This document shows positions 6,470-13,410 of a DNA stretch of 17,415 nt, in pieces. The stretch's first letter is position 1. Every line of letters starts with the position of its first letter. The DNA lies in NCBI GenBank assembly GCA_934249265.1, contig CAKQKQ010000036.1:1-17415 (forward strand). Reading direction: 5' to 3'. Below the pieces are notes generated by a model, which was not told the origin of the DNA, ran no database searches, and saw only the letters and a program-made list of their open reading frames with translations. The position numbers and the translations under genes were made by a program. Origin of the DNA: an uncultured Clostridia bacterium (GTDB lineage Bacteria > Bacillota > Clostridia > Christensenellales > Borkfalkiaceae).

Positions 6470-7471
6470 TTAAATTTGCGGTTTGCCTTTTCTAAGCGCG
6501 TCGAACTTGGCTTTCGCCTCTTCGCTCTTTGAATATGCGTTGATTATTTTCATCACGAGCGGGTGTCTCACGACGTCCTTTGCGGTAAGTTTGACGATTT
6601 CTATCCCTTCGATATTTTTCAAAATTTCCGTCGCGTGTATAAGTCCGCTCTTCTTTCCCGTGGGAAGGTCGATTTGCGTTACGTCGCCCGTAACCACCGT
6701 TTTGCTGCCGTCGCCCATTCTCGTGAGAAACATTTTCATTTGTTCTTTAGTGGTGTTTTGCGCTTCGTCCAAAATTATAAACGCGTTTGAAAGCGTCCTA
6801 CCGCGCATATAAGCGAGCGGAGCGATTTCTATTACGCCTTTTTCAATGAGTTTTTGATAAGTGTCGAGCCCGAACATTTCTTGAAGAGCGTCATACAAAG
6901 GTCGCAGATACGGGTCGACTTTAGACTGCAAGTCCCCCGGTAAAAAACCGAGACTTTCGCCCGCCTCTACCGCTGGTCTTGTAAGAATGATTTTCTCTAC
7001 TTCTTTGCACTTATACGCGGTAACCGCCATTGCAACGGCGAGATAAGTTTTGCCCGTGCCGGCAGGTCCTACGCCGAATACTATCGTGTTTTTTCTTATG
7101 GCGTCAACGTATTTCTTTTGCCCCACCGTTTTGCATTTTATCTGTTTGCATCTCGGCGTAACGGCAATTACGTCGCCCACTATATTTTCCACTTCGTCGA
7201 GCATTCCGTCCTTTGCCATTTCGATGAGATATACTATCCTCGTCTTGTCGATACCCTCGCCTTTTTTGATGATATCGACCATTTTACAAAGTACGTCTTT
7301 CGCAATCTTAACATTTTGCTCTTCTCCGGTGATTTTTATTTCGCCCGATTCCACGTACGCTTCGGTTGTTGTAGAAGACGTAACGAAATCGAGATTTGCG
7401 TCAAACACACCCAAAAGTTTTGACAAAACGTCTACGCTTTCTACTTTAATTTTTTCAGTAACCAACGACAA
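6470..7471 (-). CDS. phoH: PhoH family ATPase
   Basis: PhoH/YbeZ proteins are RNA-associated P-loop ATPases linked genetically to YbeY and ribosome maturation. The sequence shows Walker A GPAGTGKT (135-142), Walker B IILDEAQ (232-238), the RPAVEAGESLGFLPGD block (165-180) and a TGDVTQID sensor (261-268). At 333 residues it is full length. The start is a TTG: the sequence GGAGG-ATAAT-TTG gives an ideal Shine-Dalgarno spacing, and that Shine-Dalgarno lies within the last codons of yqfD, 1 bp away. In many Firmicutes phoH directly precedes ybeY; here the pgpH-like gene and a 349-bp gap lie between them. Confidence 0.95.
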   Translation of the reverse strand: MSLVTEKIKVESVDVLSKLLGVFDANLDFVTSSTTTEAYVESGEIKITGEEQNVKIAKDVLCKMVDIIKKGEGIDKTRIVYLIEMAKDGMLDEVENIVGDVIAVTPRCKQIKCKTVGQKKYVDAIRKNTIVFGVGPAGTGKTYLAVAMAVTAYKCKEVEKIILTRPAVEAGESLGFLPGDLQSKVDPYLRPLYDALQEMFGLDTYQKLIEKGVIEIAPLAYMRGRTLSNAFIILDEAQNTTKEQMKMFLTRMGDGSKTVVTGDVTQIDLPTGKKSGLIHATEILKNIEGIEIVKLTAKDVVRHPLVMKIINAYSKSEEAKAKFDALRKGKPQI

Positions 7472-7472
7472 A

Positions 7473-8369
7473 TTATCCTCCGCTTATGGTCTTTCTGTAA
7501 TATAATTTTACCTCGACCGTATTTGCCTCTTTGTTTAATATTATTTCTTGTTTTACCGCGTCTTTACCGAGATTAAATTTTGCAAGTTGTATCGCGTGCA
7601 AAACGCTGTCGTCCGAAAAATCGTTTACGCTTATTTCTTCTTTATAAACGTACTCGATAATCACCTTTGCAAACACGTCGGTCGGGCGTTTTTCGTCGTG
7701 ATAAGTGTAATATCCGTCGACGATAATTTCGCCTTTAACTACGCTTTCGCCCGTTTTTTTAAGAGCCGTGCCCCTATAAACGGCTAAAAATATTATTTCG
7801 CCGTCGTCCTCGGCAACTATTTTATCCGTCAACGACAAGCCGCAGTCGCCGCTTTCAACCGATTTTTCGGTATGCACGACAAGCCTATATCCCCTTTTAT
7901 ACACCGAAACGAATGCAATTGATTCGCTGCTTGAAAAAACGTCTTTACTTATGCCGTCCGTGTCAACGTTTTTAAAAAGCGAAAACTTTTTCACAGAGCG
8001 GCTGTTTAGCACCTCGTCGATTTCGTTTTTAAAGTAAACCGAATCGCCCGAATATTCCACTTTTACAACAAACGTATTGCTTAAAAACAGCAAAAACGTG
8101 AATATTAGTACCCCTATGGCGATACCCGATCTCGATATAAGCCGTTTTAACGGATACAGCACTCCGCTATAAGACACGCTTTCATTATACCACATATTTT
8201 TGCAAATTGCAAAAACTTTTTTATCGTCTTTACTGTTATATGTAATTATTAATTTATTGCGCTTTGTTATCTCGGCTTTTTCGATGCGTACTTTGCGGGC
8301 TTTAAGTTTTTTTAAAAGCAAAGCGTAATTGCCGCCCCTTAAAACCACCGTGGTAGAAAGTAGCCTCAT
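7473..8369 (-). CDS. yqfD: Sporulation protein YqfD
   Basis: YqfD is a membrane protein of endospore formers, expressed in the mother cell under sigma-E in Bacillus subtilis; its biochemical role is unclear. The N terminus contains the family opening (RGGNYALLLKKLK, 11-23). One membrane segment lies at about 82-101, followed by a mostly beta-strand extracytoplasmic region with the typical VYKRGYRLVVHTEKS and late KTGESVVKGEIIVDG blocks. At 298 residues it is shorter than the roughly 400 of the Bacillus protein. It overlaps yqfC by 4 bp (ATGA) and abuts phoH, the conserved yqfC-yqfD-phoH order. Confidence 0.9.
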   Translation of the reverse strand: MRLLSTTVVLRGGNYALLLKKLKARKVRIEKAEITKRNKLIITYNSKDDKKVFAICKNMWYNESVSYSGVLYPLKRLISRSGIAIGVLIFTFLLFLSNTFVVKVEYSGDSVYFKNEIDEVLNSRSVKKFSLFKNVDTDGISKDVFSSSESIAFVSVYKRGYRLVVHTEKSVESGDCGLSLTDKIVAEDDGEIIFLAVYRGTALKKTGESVVKGEIIVDGYYTYHDEKRPTDVFAKVIIEYVYKEEISVNDFSDDSVLHAIQLAKFNLGKDAVKQEIILNKEANTVEVKLYYRKTISGG

Positions 8370-8629
8370 TGCAACTTTTCCACCTTGATTATTTTGCCCG
8401 ATATCGCCACGTCTTTATCGTAAAGTTTTTCGATTTTTAAGTCCTTGCCTTCAACCGAAATTTTGCCGCTTTTCACCGCAAACAACACCTCTTTGTCGTT
8501 ATACCCCACAATGCCTTGCACTCCCTCGAAATATCCTCCGCGCGATCCGAACACTTGATATCTGAAATCGCACGGAACAATCTCTTTTTCTCCGCAAAAA
8601 AAGCACGTTACGTTTTCTATAAAACTCAT
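8366..8629 (-). CDS. yqfC: YabP/YqfC family sporulation protein YqfC
   Basis: YqfC is a small protein of the YabP/YqfC family found in endospore formers and paired with YqfD. The 87 residues show the family's beta-rich core and ending (KISVEGKDLKIEKLYDKDVAISGKI). Three cysteines near the N terminus (C9, C12, C20) are unusual and could be a metal site, though this is only an observation. The Shine-Dalgarno AGAGAGG lies 6 nt before the ATG. A sigma-E-like promoter sits at 8659-8688. It overlaps yqfD by 4 bp and is the first gene of the yqfC-yqfD-phoH transcript. Confidence 0.88.
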   Translation of the reverse strand: MSFIENVTCFFCGEKEIVPCDFRYQVFGSRGGYFEGVQGIVGYNDKEVLFAVKSGKISVEGKDLKIEKLYDKDVAISGKIIKVEKLQ

Positions 8630-8658
8630 TTTAAACCTCTCTCGGTTATTATCGGTAT

Positions 8659-8688
8659 ATTATACGGCTTTCGGCATAATCAATATAC
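8659..8688 (-). promoter_or_regulatory. Sigma-E-like promoter of yqfC-yqfD
   Basis: On the minus strand GTATATT (8682-8688) is followed after 15 bp by CGTATAAT (8659-8666). The Bacillus sigma-E consensus is about GHATATT, 14-bp spacer, CATACAHT, so the -35 matches fully and the -10 at six of eight positions. The predicted start of transcription is about 20 nt before the yqfC ATG. The -10 also contains TATAAT, so a sigma-A reading is possible, but no good sigma-A -35 lies at the right distance. Confidence 0.42.
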
Positions 8689-8720
8689 CCGTTTAACGCA
8701 AAAACACGCCTTGAAAATGC

Positions 8721-8763
8721 AAAAAAAATAAAACCGCACGGGCGTTTTGCCGCATACGGTTTT
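8721..8763 (-). terminator. Terminator of the PH-domain gene
   Basis: AAAACCG (from 8730) pairs with CGGTTTT (to 8763) at the base of an imperfect GC-rich stem. On the minus strand it is followed by ATTTTTTTT (8721-8729). It lies about 70 bp downstream of the minus-strand stop and separates that gene from yqfC. Confidence 0.75.
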
Positions 8764-8830
8764 GTATTATAAATTTTATTTTCGCCTTGAAAATTTTGCC
8801 GCAAACTTTGCTTAAAAGCGCAAACCTCGT

Positions 8831-9367
8831 TTAAAACATCGTTTTTTCTTTAATAATCGACTCTATTTCGCTCCAACTCTCTAAAGCGAACAATTTTACT
8901 TTGTCCGACGAAGAAGTGGAAAGCGTAATGTTTCTCACGTTGTAAATAAACGACATTAAACCGCCCGAAACCGACGCGCTTTTTACACATTCGTAAAGTA
9001 ATTCTTCAAAGCACACCGTATCGCCGAGGTTGTATTTAATAATTATCCTTTTATCGGTAAGCACATAAACGGTGTTTGCAAGTTTCGCTTGTTTTTCAAA
9101 AATGCTCATAAGCCAAAATACTTCGGGCACGATATGAATAATGAGCAGCGCGACAAACAAAATCGCCATCCATATTTTTTTGCCGTCCGCAATGCCGATA
9201 GCCACGCTGACCCCGACGAAAAAGCAGTCGCCGGCAAGGCAAATAAGCGCGATAAAAATAAGCAACGCGAGTTGACCTTTAAGCCTTGCGCTCGCCTTGG
9301 GTTTTACCTTTTTCAGCACTTCTTCGCCTTCGTATAAATAATTTTCCAATGCCTTTTTATTGTCCAT
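8831..9367 (-). CDS. Membrane protein with bacterial PH domain
   Basis: The protein has 178 residues. Residues 1-28 are charged and cytoplasmic, about 30-55 and 65-90 are two hydrophobic membrane segments, and about 95-178 resemble a bacterial PH domain (formerly DUF304/YdbS-like), with the hallmark VYVLTDKRIIIK strand and a later NVRNITLSTSSSDKVKLFALE. Such domains are widespread in membrane proteins of unknown function, so no specific role can be given. A strong Shine-Dalgarno (GGAGG) lies about 8 nt before the ATG. It is flanked by its own terminator and by a 125-bp gap, so it is probably transcribed alone. Confidence 0.82.
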   Translation of the reverse strand: MDNKKALENYLYEGEEVLKKVKPKASARLKGQLALLIFIALICLAGDCFFVGVSVAIGIADGKKIWMAILFVALLIIHIVPEVFWLMSIFEKQAKLANTVYVLTDKRIIIKYNLGDTVCFEELLYECVKSASVSGGLMSFIYNVRNITLSTSSSDKVKLFALESWSEIESIIKEKTMF

Positions 9368-9449
9368 AACATACCTCCGTAAATAACCGCCTTTGCGTTT
9401 TTTAATTGCCGTTTACTCTTTTAAATTGGCGCAAAACAAGCGCAAAACT

Positions 9450-9485
9450 GTCATTTTTACTAAATACGTGTTTTGTAAACGCGTC
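9450..9485. repeat. 36-bp ACGT-centred palindrome, copy B
   Basis: Related to copies A, C, D and E: TTTTTACTAAATACGTGTTT followed by TGTAAACGCGTC. It lies 7 bp downstream of the tcdA stop in the gap before the PH-domain gene. The arms are less perfect than in D and E and no T-tract is present. Confidence 0.5.
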
Positions 9486-9492
9486 AAAACTA

Positions 9493-10194
9493 TTAATCTA
9501 TAAACTTATGCACGATATATTCGCATATCTTAATTCCCGCAGCCGACGGCACGAAAGAAATGCTTGCGGGCGGCACTTTTCTCGTTGACAAATCGCCTTT
9601 AATTGCCCTTGTGGGTTCTTCTTCGGTATAAAGTACGTCTACGTTTGTGATACCGCGCGCTTTAAGTTCTCTCCGCATTACTTTACACAACGGGCAAACG
9701 TTAGTCTTTTTTATATCGGTAATTTTAAACGCCCCGCCGTGCAGTTTGTTTCCCGTACCCATACACGAAATTATGGGTATATTTTTCTCTTTTGCAAGGG
9801 ATATGAGCAACAATTTTGACGTGACGGTATCAATTGCGTCGGCAATGTAATCCACTCCCGAAAAATCAAATTCGTCTTTGGTCGTTGCTTCAAATCGCTT
9901 TGTATATATGACTATTTCCACGTCGGGATTTATGTCTTTAAGCCTTTCCATTGCGACTTCGGTTTTATATCTGCCGACCGTGGAATTTAAGGCGAAAAGT
10001 TGCCTATTTATATTGCTTTTGTCTATTTTATCACCGTCGCACAAAACAAGTTTGCCCACGCCGGCGCGGCAAAGTCCTTCCGCAATGAAAGACCCCACAC
10101 CGCCGAGACCGAAAACAGCCACGGTTTTACTCTGTAAAATATTAAATTTATCTTGTCCTATAAGGTTTATTTCTCTACCGAAAATTTCTTGCAT
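9493..10194 (-). CDS. tcdA: tRNA threonylcarbamoyladenosine dehydratase (TcdA/CsdL, E1-like)
   Basis: TcdA is an E1/ThiF-like enzyme that uses ATP to cyclise t6A at position 37 of ANN-decoding tRNAs. Visible features are the nucleotide-binding loop GLGGVGS (29-35), the acidic residue and Arg block LCDGDKIDKSNINRQ (51-65), the ADAIDTVTSK segment (119-127), and VCPLCKVMRRELKARG (167-181). The ending VPSAAGIKICEYIV is typical of the TcdA branch. The 233 residues are in the normal range. The ATG lacks a good Shine-Dalgarno, so the start is the least certain part. It lies 75 bp after recF and could share its transcript. Confidence 0.9.
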   Translation of the reverse strand: MQEIFGREINLIGQDKFNILQSKTVAVFGLGGVGSFIAEGLCRAGVGKLVLCDGDKIDKSNINRQLFALNSTVGRYKTEVAMERLKDINPDVEIVIYTKRFEATTKDEFDFSGVDYIADAIDTVTSKLLLISLAKEKNIPIISCMGTGNKLHGGAFKITDIKKTNVCPLCKVMRRELKARGITNVDVLYTEEEPTRAIKGDLSTRKVPPASISFVPSAAGIKICEYIVHKFID

Positions 10195-10269
10195 ACTATT
10201 TTGATTTTTGCAATGTCGGCGTTTTTATCACGTCGCCAAAGCCTATACTTAAAAATTCCTTTTTTCTTT

Positions 10270-11364
10270 TTAATTTCTCTTTATATTGCCACCGCTTATA
10301 ATAAAAGATTTATATTCCGCGCCTGAAAAAACCTCTTCGTCTACGTGCGTGCAAGTGATAATCGTTTGCACCCCGTTCACCTTTTCAAGCAAGCGTTTTT
10401 GGCGATTTTTGTCAAGTTCACTCATAGCGTCGTCAAGTATCAAGACAGGATACTCGCCTTGAGTCTGTTTAAAAATTTCAAGTTCGGCAAGTTTTAACGA
10501 CAATGCCGCTGTGCGTTGCTGACCTTGCGAACCGTAGTTTTTCACGTCTTCGCCGTTGACTTTTATCTTTAAATCGTCTCTGTGCGGCCCGACTGTGGTA
10601 TAACCTAAAATTCTGTCCTTTTCGACGCGCACGGCGAGTTCTTCAAGTAGTTTTTTTTCAATGTCCGCTCTGTCGCCGTCGTAATCGTCTTCGCCCTTTA
10701 CCGTAAGATTTTCTTTGCCGTCGGTAATAAATTCGTGAGCAGCCGAAGCAAAAGGTTGAAGCCGTTTTATAAACAAATTTCTACACTCGATAATTTCGGC
10801 GGCGGTAGAGGCAAGTTGCCTGTCCCACACTTCCAAAGTGGAATAAACGAGGTTGTCGTCCTCTTCCTTTAAAAGGTTGTTGCGCTGGTTTAAAATTTTG
10901 CGATAGCGTTGCAACGAGTAAAAATAACTGCGATTTGTCTGCGACAAGGCGATATCCATAAATCTGCGCCTATCTTCGGGGCTTTCTTGAATTAGTTTCA
11001 ATTCCCCGGGGTTGAAAAACACCGAATTTATATTACCGAGAAGTTCGCCTATTTTAGCCACGGGCGCGCCGTTGATTTTCACCGACTTGCTTTCGTTTTT
11101 GAAAAATTCCATTTTCACGTTGACGTTGCCGTATCTCGAGACCGCCGTGCCCTCTATTTGGGCGTTGTCTTTACCATAAGAAATAACTTGTTTATCCCTC
11201 GTCGCGCGGGTGGAATAACCCGTACATAAATAAAAAATCGCCTCGGCGCAATTGGTTTTGCCTTGCGCGTTATCTCCGCTGAGTATGTTTATACCGTCGG
11301 AAAACTCAAACGACTCGTTTTCGTAATTTCTGAAGTTGTTTAATTGCAGATTTTTTATATACAT
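10270..11364 (-). CDS. recF: DNA replication and repair protein RecF
   Basis: RecF is an SMC-like ATPase that, with RecO and RecR, directs RecA loading at gaps. The 364 residues include Walker A GDNAQGKT (30-37), the VGPHRDD block (258-264), the ABC signature GSQGQQR (278-284) and Walker B PVLILDD (306-312). All catalytic motifs are intact. A strong sigma-A promoter lies at 11410-11437, about 45 bp upstream of the ATG. The ribosome site is weak. Instead of following dnaN as in many Firmicutes, the gene is divergent from dnaA across a 411-bp intergenic region. Confidence 0.96.
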   Translation of the reverse strand: MYIKNLQLNNFRNYENESFEFSDGINILSGDNAQGKTNCAEAIFYLCTGYSTRATRDKQVISYGKDNAQIEGTAVSRYGNVNVKMEFFKNESKSVKINGAPVAKIGELLGNINSVFFNPGELKLIQESPEDRRRFMDIALSQTNRSYFYSLQRYRKILNQRNNLLKEEDDNLVYSTLEVWDRQLASTAAEIIECRNLFIKRLQPFASAAHEFITDGKENLTVKGEDDYDGDRADIEKKLLEELAVRVEKDRILGYTTVGPHRDDLKIKVNGEDVKNYGSQGQQRTAALSLKLAELEIFKQTQGEYPVLILDDAMSELDKNRQKRLLEKVNGVQTIITCTHVDEEVFSGAEYKSFIISGGNIKRN

Positions 11365-11409
11365 AATTTCACGATAATTAACTTGATTTTTTTAGGTCAA
11401 CCCTTTATA

Positions 11410-11437
11410 ATTATATATAATTATTATTTTTTGTCAA
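11410..11437 (-). promoter_or_regulatory. Sigma-A promoter of recF
   Basis: On the minus strand TTGACA (11432-11437) and TATAAT (11410-11415) are both perfect consensus hexamers, separated by 16 bp of A/T. The predicted start is near 11403, giving a leader of about 40 nt before the recF ATG. Confidence 0.75.
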
Positions 11438-11590
11438 TTACTTAACGGGAAAAGCGCGTTTAAATTGCAAAAAGCGCGTAAAAACGGATTATCGGCGCAT
11501 TTGACCGCTTAAATTTAAACAAATATCGAGCGTCACACTATTGACGATAGCGCGGCACGGGAGCGAATACACTTCGGCGGGGATAAAAAG

Positions 11591-11706
11591 CCGTAAAGCG
11601 GCACGCTTTAATCTATACAAAGCGGCGCGGGCAACCCCGTAAAGCAGTGCACTTTTTATAATATAAAACAGCACGATTTAAAATATATAAAACTGCACGC
11701 TTTAAA
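11591..11706. repeat. About 24-bp direct repeats upstream of dnaA
   Basis: A core near GCACGCTTTA recurs at 11601, 11649 (GCACTTTTTA), 11671 (GCACGATTTA) and 11695 (GCACGCTTTA). The steps are 48, 22 and 24 bp, with a decayed unit near 11625. AT-rich spacers with TATA and AAA runs separate the cores (for example ATAATATAAAACA and AAATATATAAAACT). The copies end about 70 bp before the dnaA ATG. Confidence 0.55.
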
Positions 11707-11775
11707 CGCCGCAAAATATTTATGTCGCAAAAAGTCCGTTAAATAAAGTTCGTTGATACGTTATCGGAGGAATTT

Positions 11776-13116
11776 ATGGAAGTTTATGAGATACTATGGA
11801 AAAAAGTTTTGGAAGAACTCGAGAAGACCACTGCGCCGCTCGCTTACGAAACTTTTATAACAAGGCTTACGCCGGTAGACGTCAACGGCACGAAACTCGT
11901 TTTGTCCATTCAAACGGAGACGTTAGCCAACACCATAGCGTCGAAATTTCTCGATAAAATTAAAGACGCGATATCAAAAGCGAAAATCGGCGTGACCGAC
12001 ATAGAACTGCACATAGGCAACTCGAAAGAGGACTTTCTTGCGGCAAACGGCTACTCCGCTTGCGACGTCGAAATAGAAAGTATGCCCATAAACCCAAAAT
12101 ACACTTTCGATTCGTTTGTCGTAGGCAACTCAAACAAGTTTTTATACAACGCGGCAAAATACGTTGCGGGCGCGTCGGGCACGAGCGACACATATAACCC
12201 GCTTTTCATTTACGGGAATTCGGGTCTTGGCAAAACGCACATTATGCACGCCATTGCCAACGAACTTATGAAAAACAACCCCGAACTTCACATTTTGTAC
12301 GCCACTTGCGAAAAATTTACAAACGACCTTATCGCGACTATCAGACAAGGGCGAGGCGAAGGGCAAAATTTTAGAAATAAGTACAGAAACGTGGACGTAC
12401 TTATGATAGACGATATACAATTCCTCGCGAAAAAACAATCCACTCAAGAGGAATTTTTCCACACTTTCAACGAGTTGTACGGTCAAAACAAGCAAATAAT
12501 TTTATCCGCCGACTGCCAACCGAGCGAGATAGAACTTTTGGGCGAAAGATTGCGCACAAGGTTTGAAAGCGGACTTTTGGCTCAAGTTTTACCGCCCGAC
12601 CTCGAAACCAAAATCGCGATACTTCAAAAAAAGGCGGAAGAGAAAAAATACATACTCGGCTTTGACGTAGCGCAATACATCGCCGAACACAGCGACAACA
12701 ACGTGCGTTCGCTTGAAGGACTTTTGAATAAAGTAATTTTTGCGTCCATGCTTAAAGAAGAACCGATAACCGTCGCGCTTGCGCAAGAAGCGATTAAGGA
12801 ATCGTCCACAACCGAGCAAACCGAAGCCACCACCGTGGACACGGTAATAAACGCGGTTTGTTCATTTTATAAAATCAAACCCGCCGACTTGACGGGCAAA
12901 AAGAAAAATAAAGAAATCGTCGAACCGAGACAAATTTGTATTTACCTTATATGCGAACTCGTTTCCGTACCTTTGATGACTATAGGTAAGGCTCTCGGCG
13001 GTCGAGACCACACCACGATTATGCACGCTCGCAACAAAATCGCGGCAGAAATTAAAATCAACCAAAAAGTCGCAACTCAAGTCAACGATTTGAAAAACCT
13101 TATACTTAAAAAGTAA
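11776..13116 (+). CDS. dnaA: Chromosomal replication initiator protein DnaA
   Basis: DnaA is the AAA+ ATPase that opens the replication origin and can repress its own gene. The 446 residues show domain I (about 1-80), a short domain II linker (about 80-105), domain III with Walker A GNSGLGKT (147-154) and Walker B MIDD (210-213), the arginine-finger segment GERLRTRFESGL (256-267), and domain IV with the DNA-binding signature GGRDHTTIMHARNKI (408-422). The usual DRPPKEI stretch reads DCQPSEI here. GGAGG lies 5 nt before the ATG. The next gene is mnmG; dnaN is not found in this window. Confidence 0.98.
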   Translation: MEVYEILWKKVLEELEKTTAPLAYETFITRLTPVDVNGTKLVLSIQTETLANTIASKFLDKIKDAISKAKIGVTDIELHIGNSKEDFLAANGYSACDVEIESMPINPKYTFDSFVVGNSNKFLYNAAKYVAGASGTSDTYNPLFIYGNSGLGKTHIMHAIANELMKNNPELHILYATCEKFTNDLIATIRQGRGEGQNFRNKYRNVDVLMIDDIQFLAKKQSTQEEFFHTFNELYGQNKQIILSADCQPSEIELLGERLRTRFESGLLAQVLPPDLETKIAILQKKAEEKKYILGFDVAQYIAEHSDNNVRSLEGLLNKVIFASMLKEEPITVALAQEAIKESSTTEQTEATTVDTVINAVCSFYKIKPADLTGKKKNKEIVEPRQICIYLICELVSVPLMTIGKALGGRDHTTIMHARNKIAAEIKINQKVATQVNDLKNLILKK

Positions 13117-13150
13117 AAATTTTATTCTTTTGCTTTTGTTTTGTATTCCA

Positions 13151-13212
13151 TTTCCCTTTTTGCGTTTTCTTTTTTATTAAAGGCGCAAAAGGGAAAATAT
13201 TTTTGTTTTTAT
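13151..13212 (+). terminator. Terminator of dnaA
   Basis: TTTCCCTTTT(T)GCG at 13151-13164 pairs with CGCAAAAGGGAAA at 13184-13196, with one bulged T and a 19-nt loop. The stem is followed by ATATTTTTGTTTTT. It lies 35 bp after the dnaA stop, so dnaA is probably a single-gene transcript. Confidence 0.75.
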
Positions 13213-13257
13213 CGAGCGAAAAACACGCCGTTAATAGAGCGAAAATATGCAGTTTTT

Positions 13258-13293
13258 GACGTTTTTACGCAAAACGTATGCTGTAAACGCGAC
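13258..13293. repeat. 36-bp ACGT-centred palindrome, copy C
   Basis: This is the most diverged relative of A, B, D and E: TTTTTACGCAAAACGTATGC followed by TGTAAACGCGAC. It lies between the dnaA terminator and mnmG. The TTTAC/GTAAA arms and the central ACGT are kept, while the outer pairs are partly lost. The rest of the dnaA-mnmG gap is AT-rich with no recognisable gene. Confidence 0.45.
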
Positions 13294-13410
13294 AATTTCA
13301 ATTATTTTTATAAAACATTTTAAAACCTAAACAACTATAAAAATCTTTTATAAAAACATTGTAAATTTAGCAAACAATTTTTGAATTTTACCTATTTAGG
13401 ACGAAATTAT

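Larger units (their letters stand above)
11365..11775. other. Divergent recF/dnaA intergenic region, candidate origin or dnaA control region
   Basis: This 411-bp gene-free stretch separates minus-strand recF from plus-strand dnaA. It contains the recF promoter in a very AT-rich block (11395-11440), two direct copies of AAAGCGCGT spaced 20 bp (11451 and 11471), a GC-richer middle, and about 24-bp repeats at 11591-11706. TTGACC (11501) with TATCGA 17 bp downstream is a possible but weak dnaA promoter. I see no canonical DnaA box (TTATCCACA) on either strand, so calling it oriC is only an inference from gene layout. Confidence 0.5.

Noticed and set aside
11489..11674. Minus-strand open frame of 61 codons upstream of dnaA
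   Set aside because: It lies over the repeat region, has a composition driven by the repeats (AALYRLKRAALRL), lacks a ribosome site and matches nothing I recognise.
12450..12459. TTTTCCACA, one mismatch from a DnaA box
   Set aside because: It is a single copy inside the dnaA coding sequence, encoding ordinary conserved residues, with no neighbouring boxes.
13381..13410. Upstream TTG start for mnmG
   Set aside because: It has no ribosome site at proper spacing, and the extra ten residues are not typical of MnmG; the ATG at 13411 has AGGA upstream.
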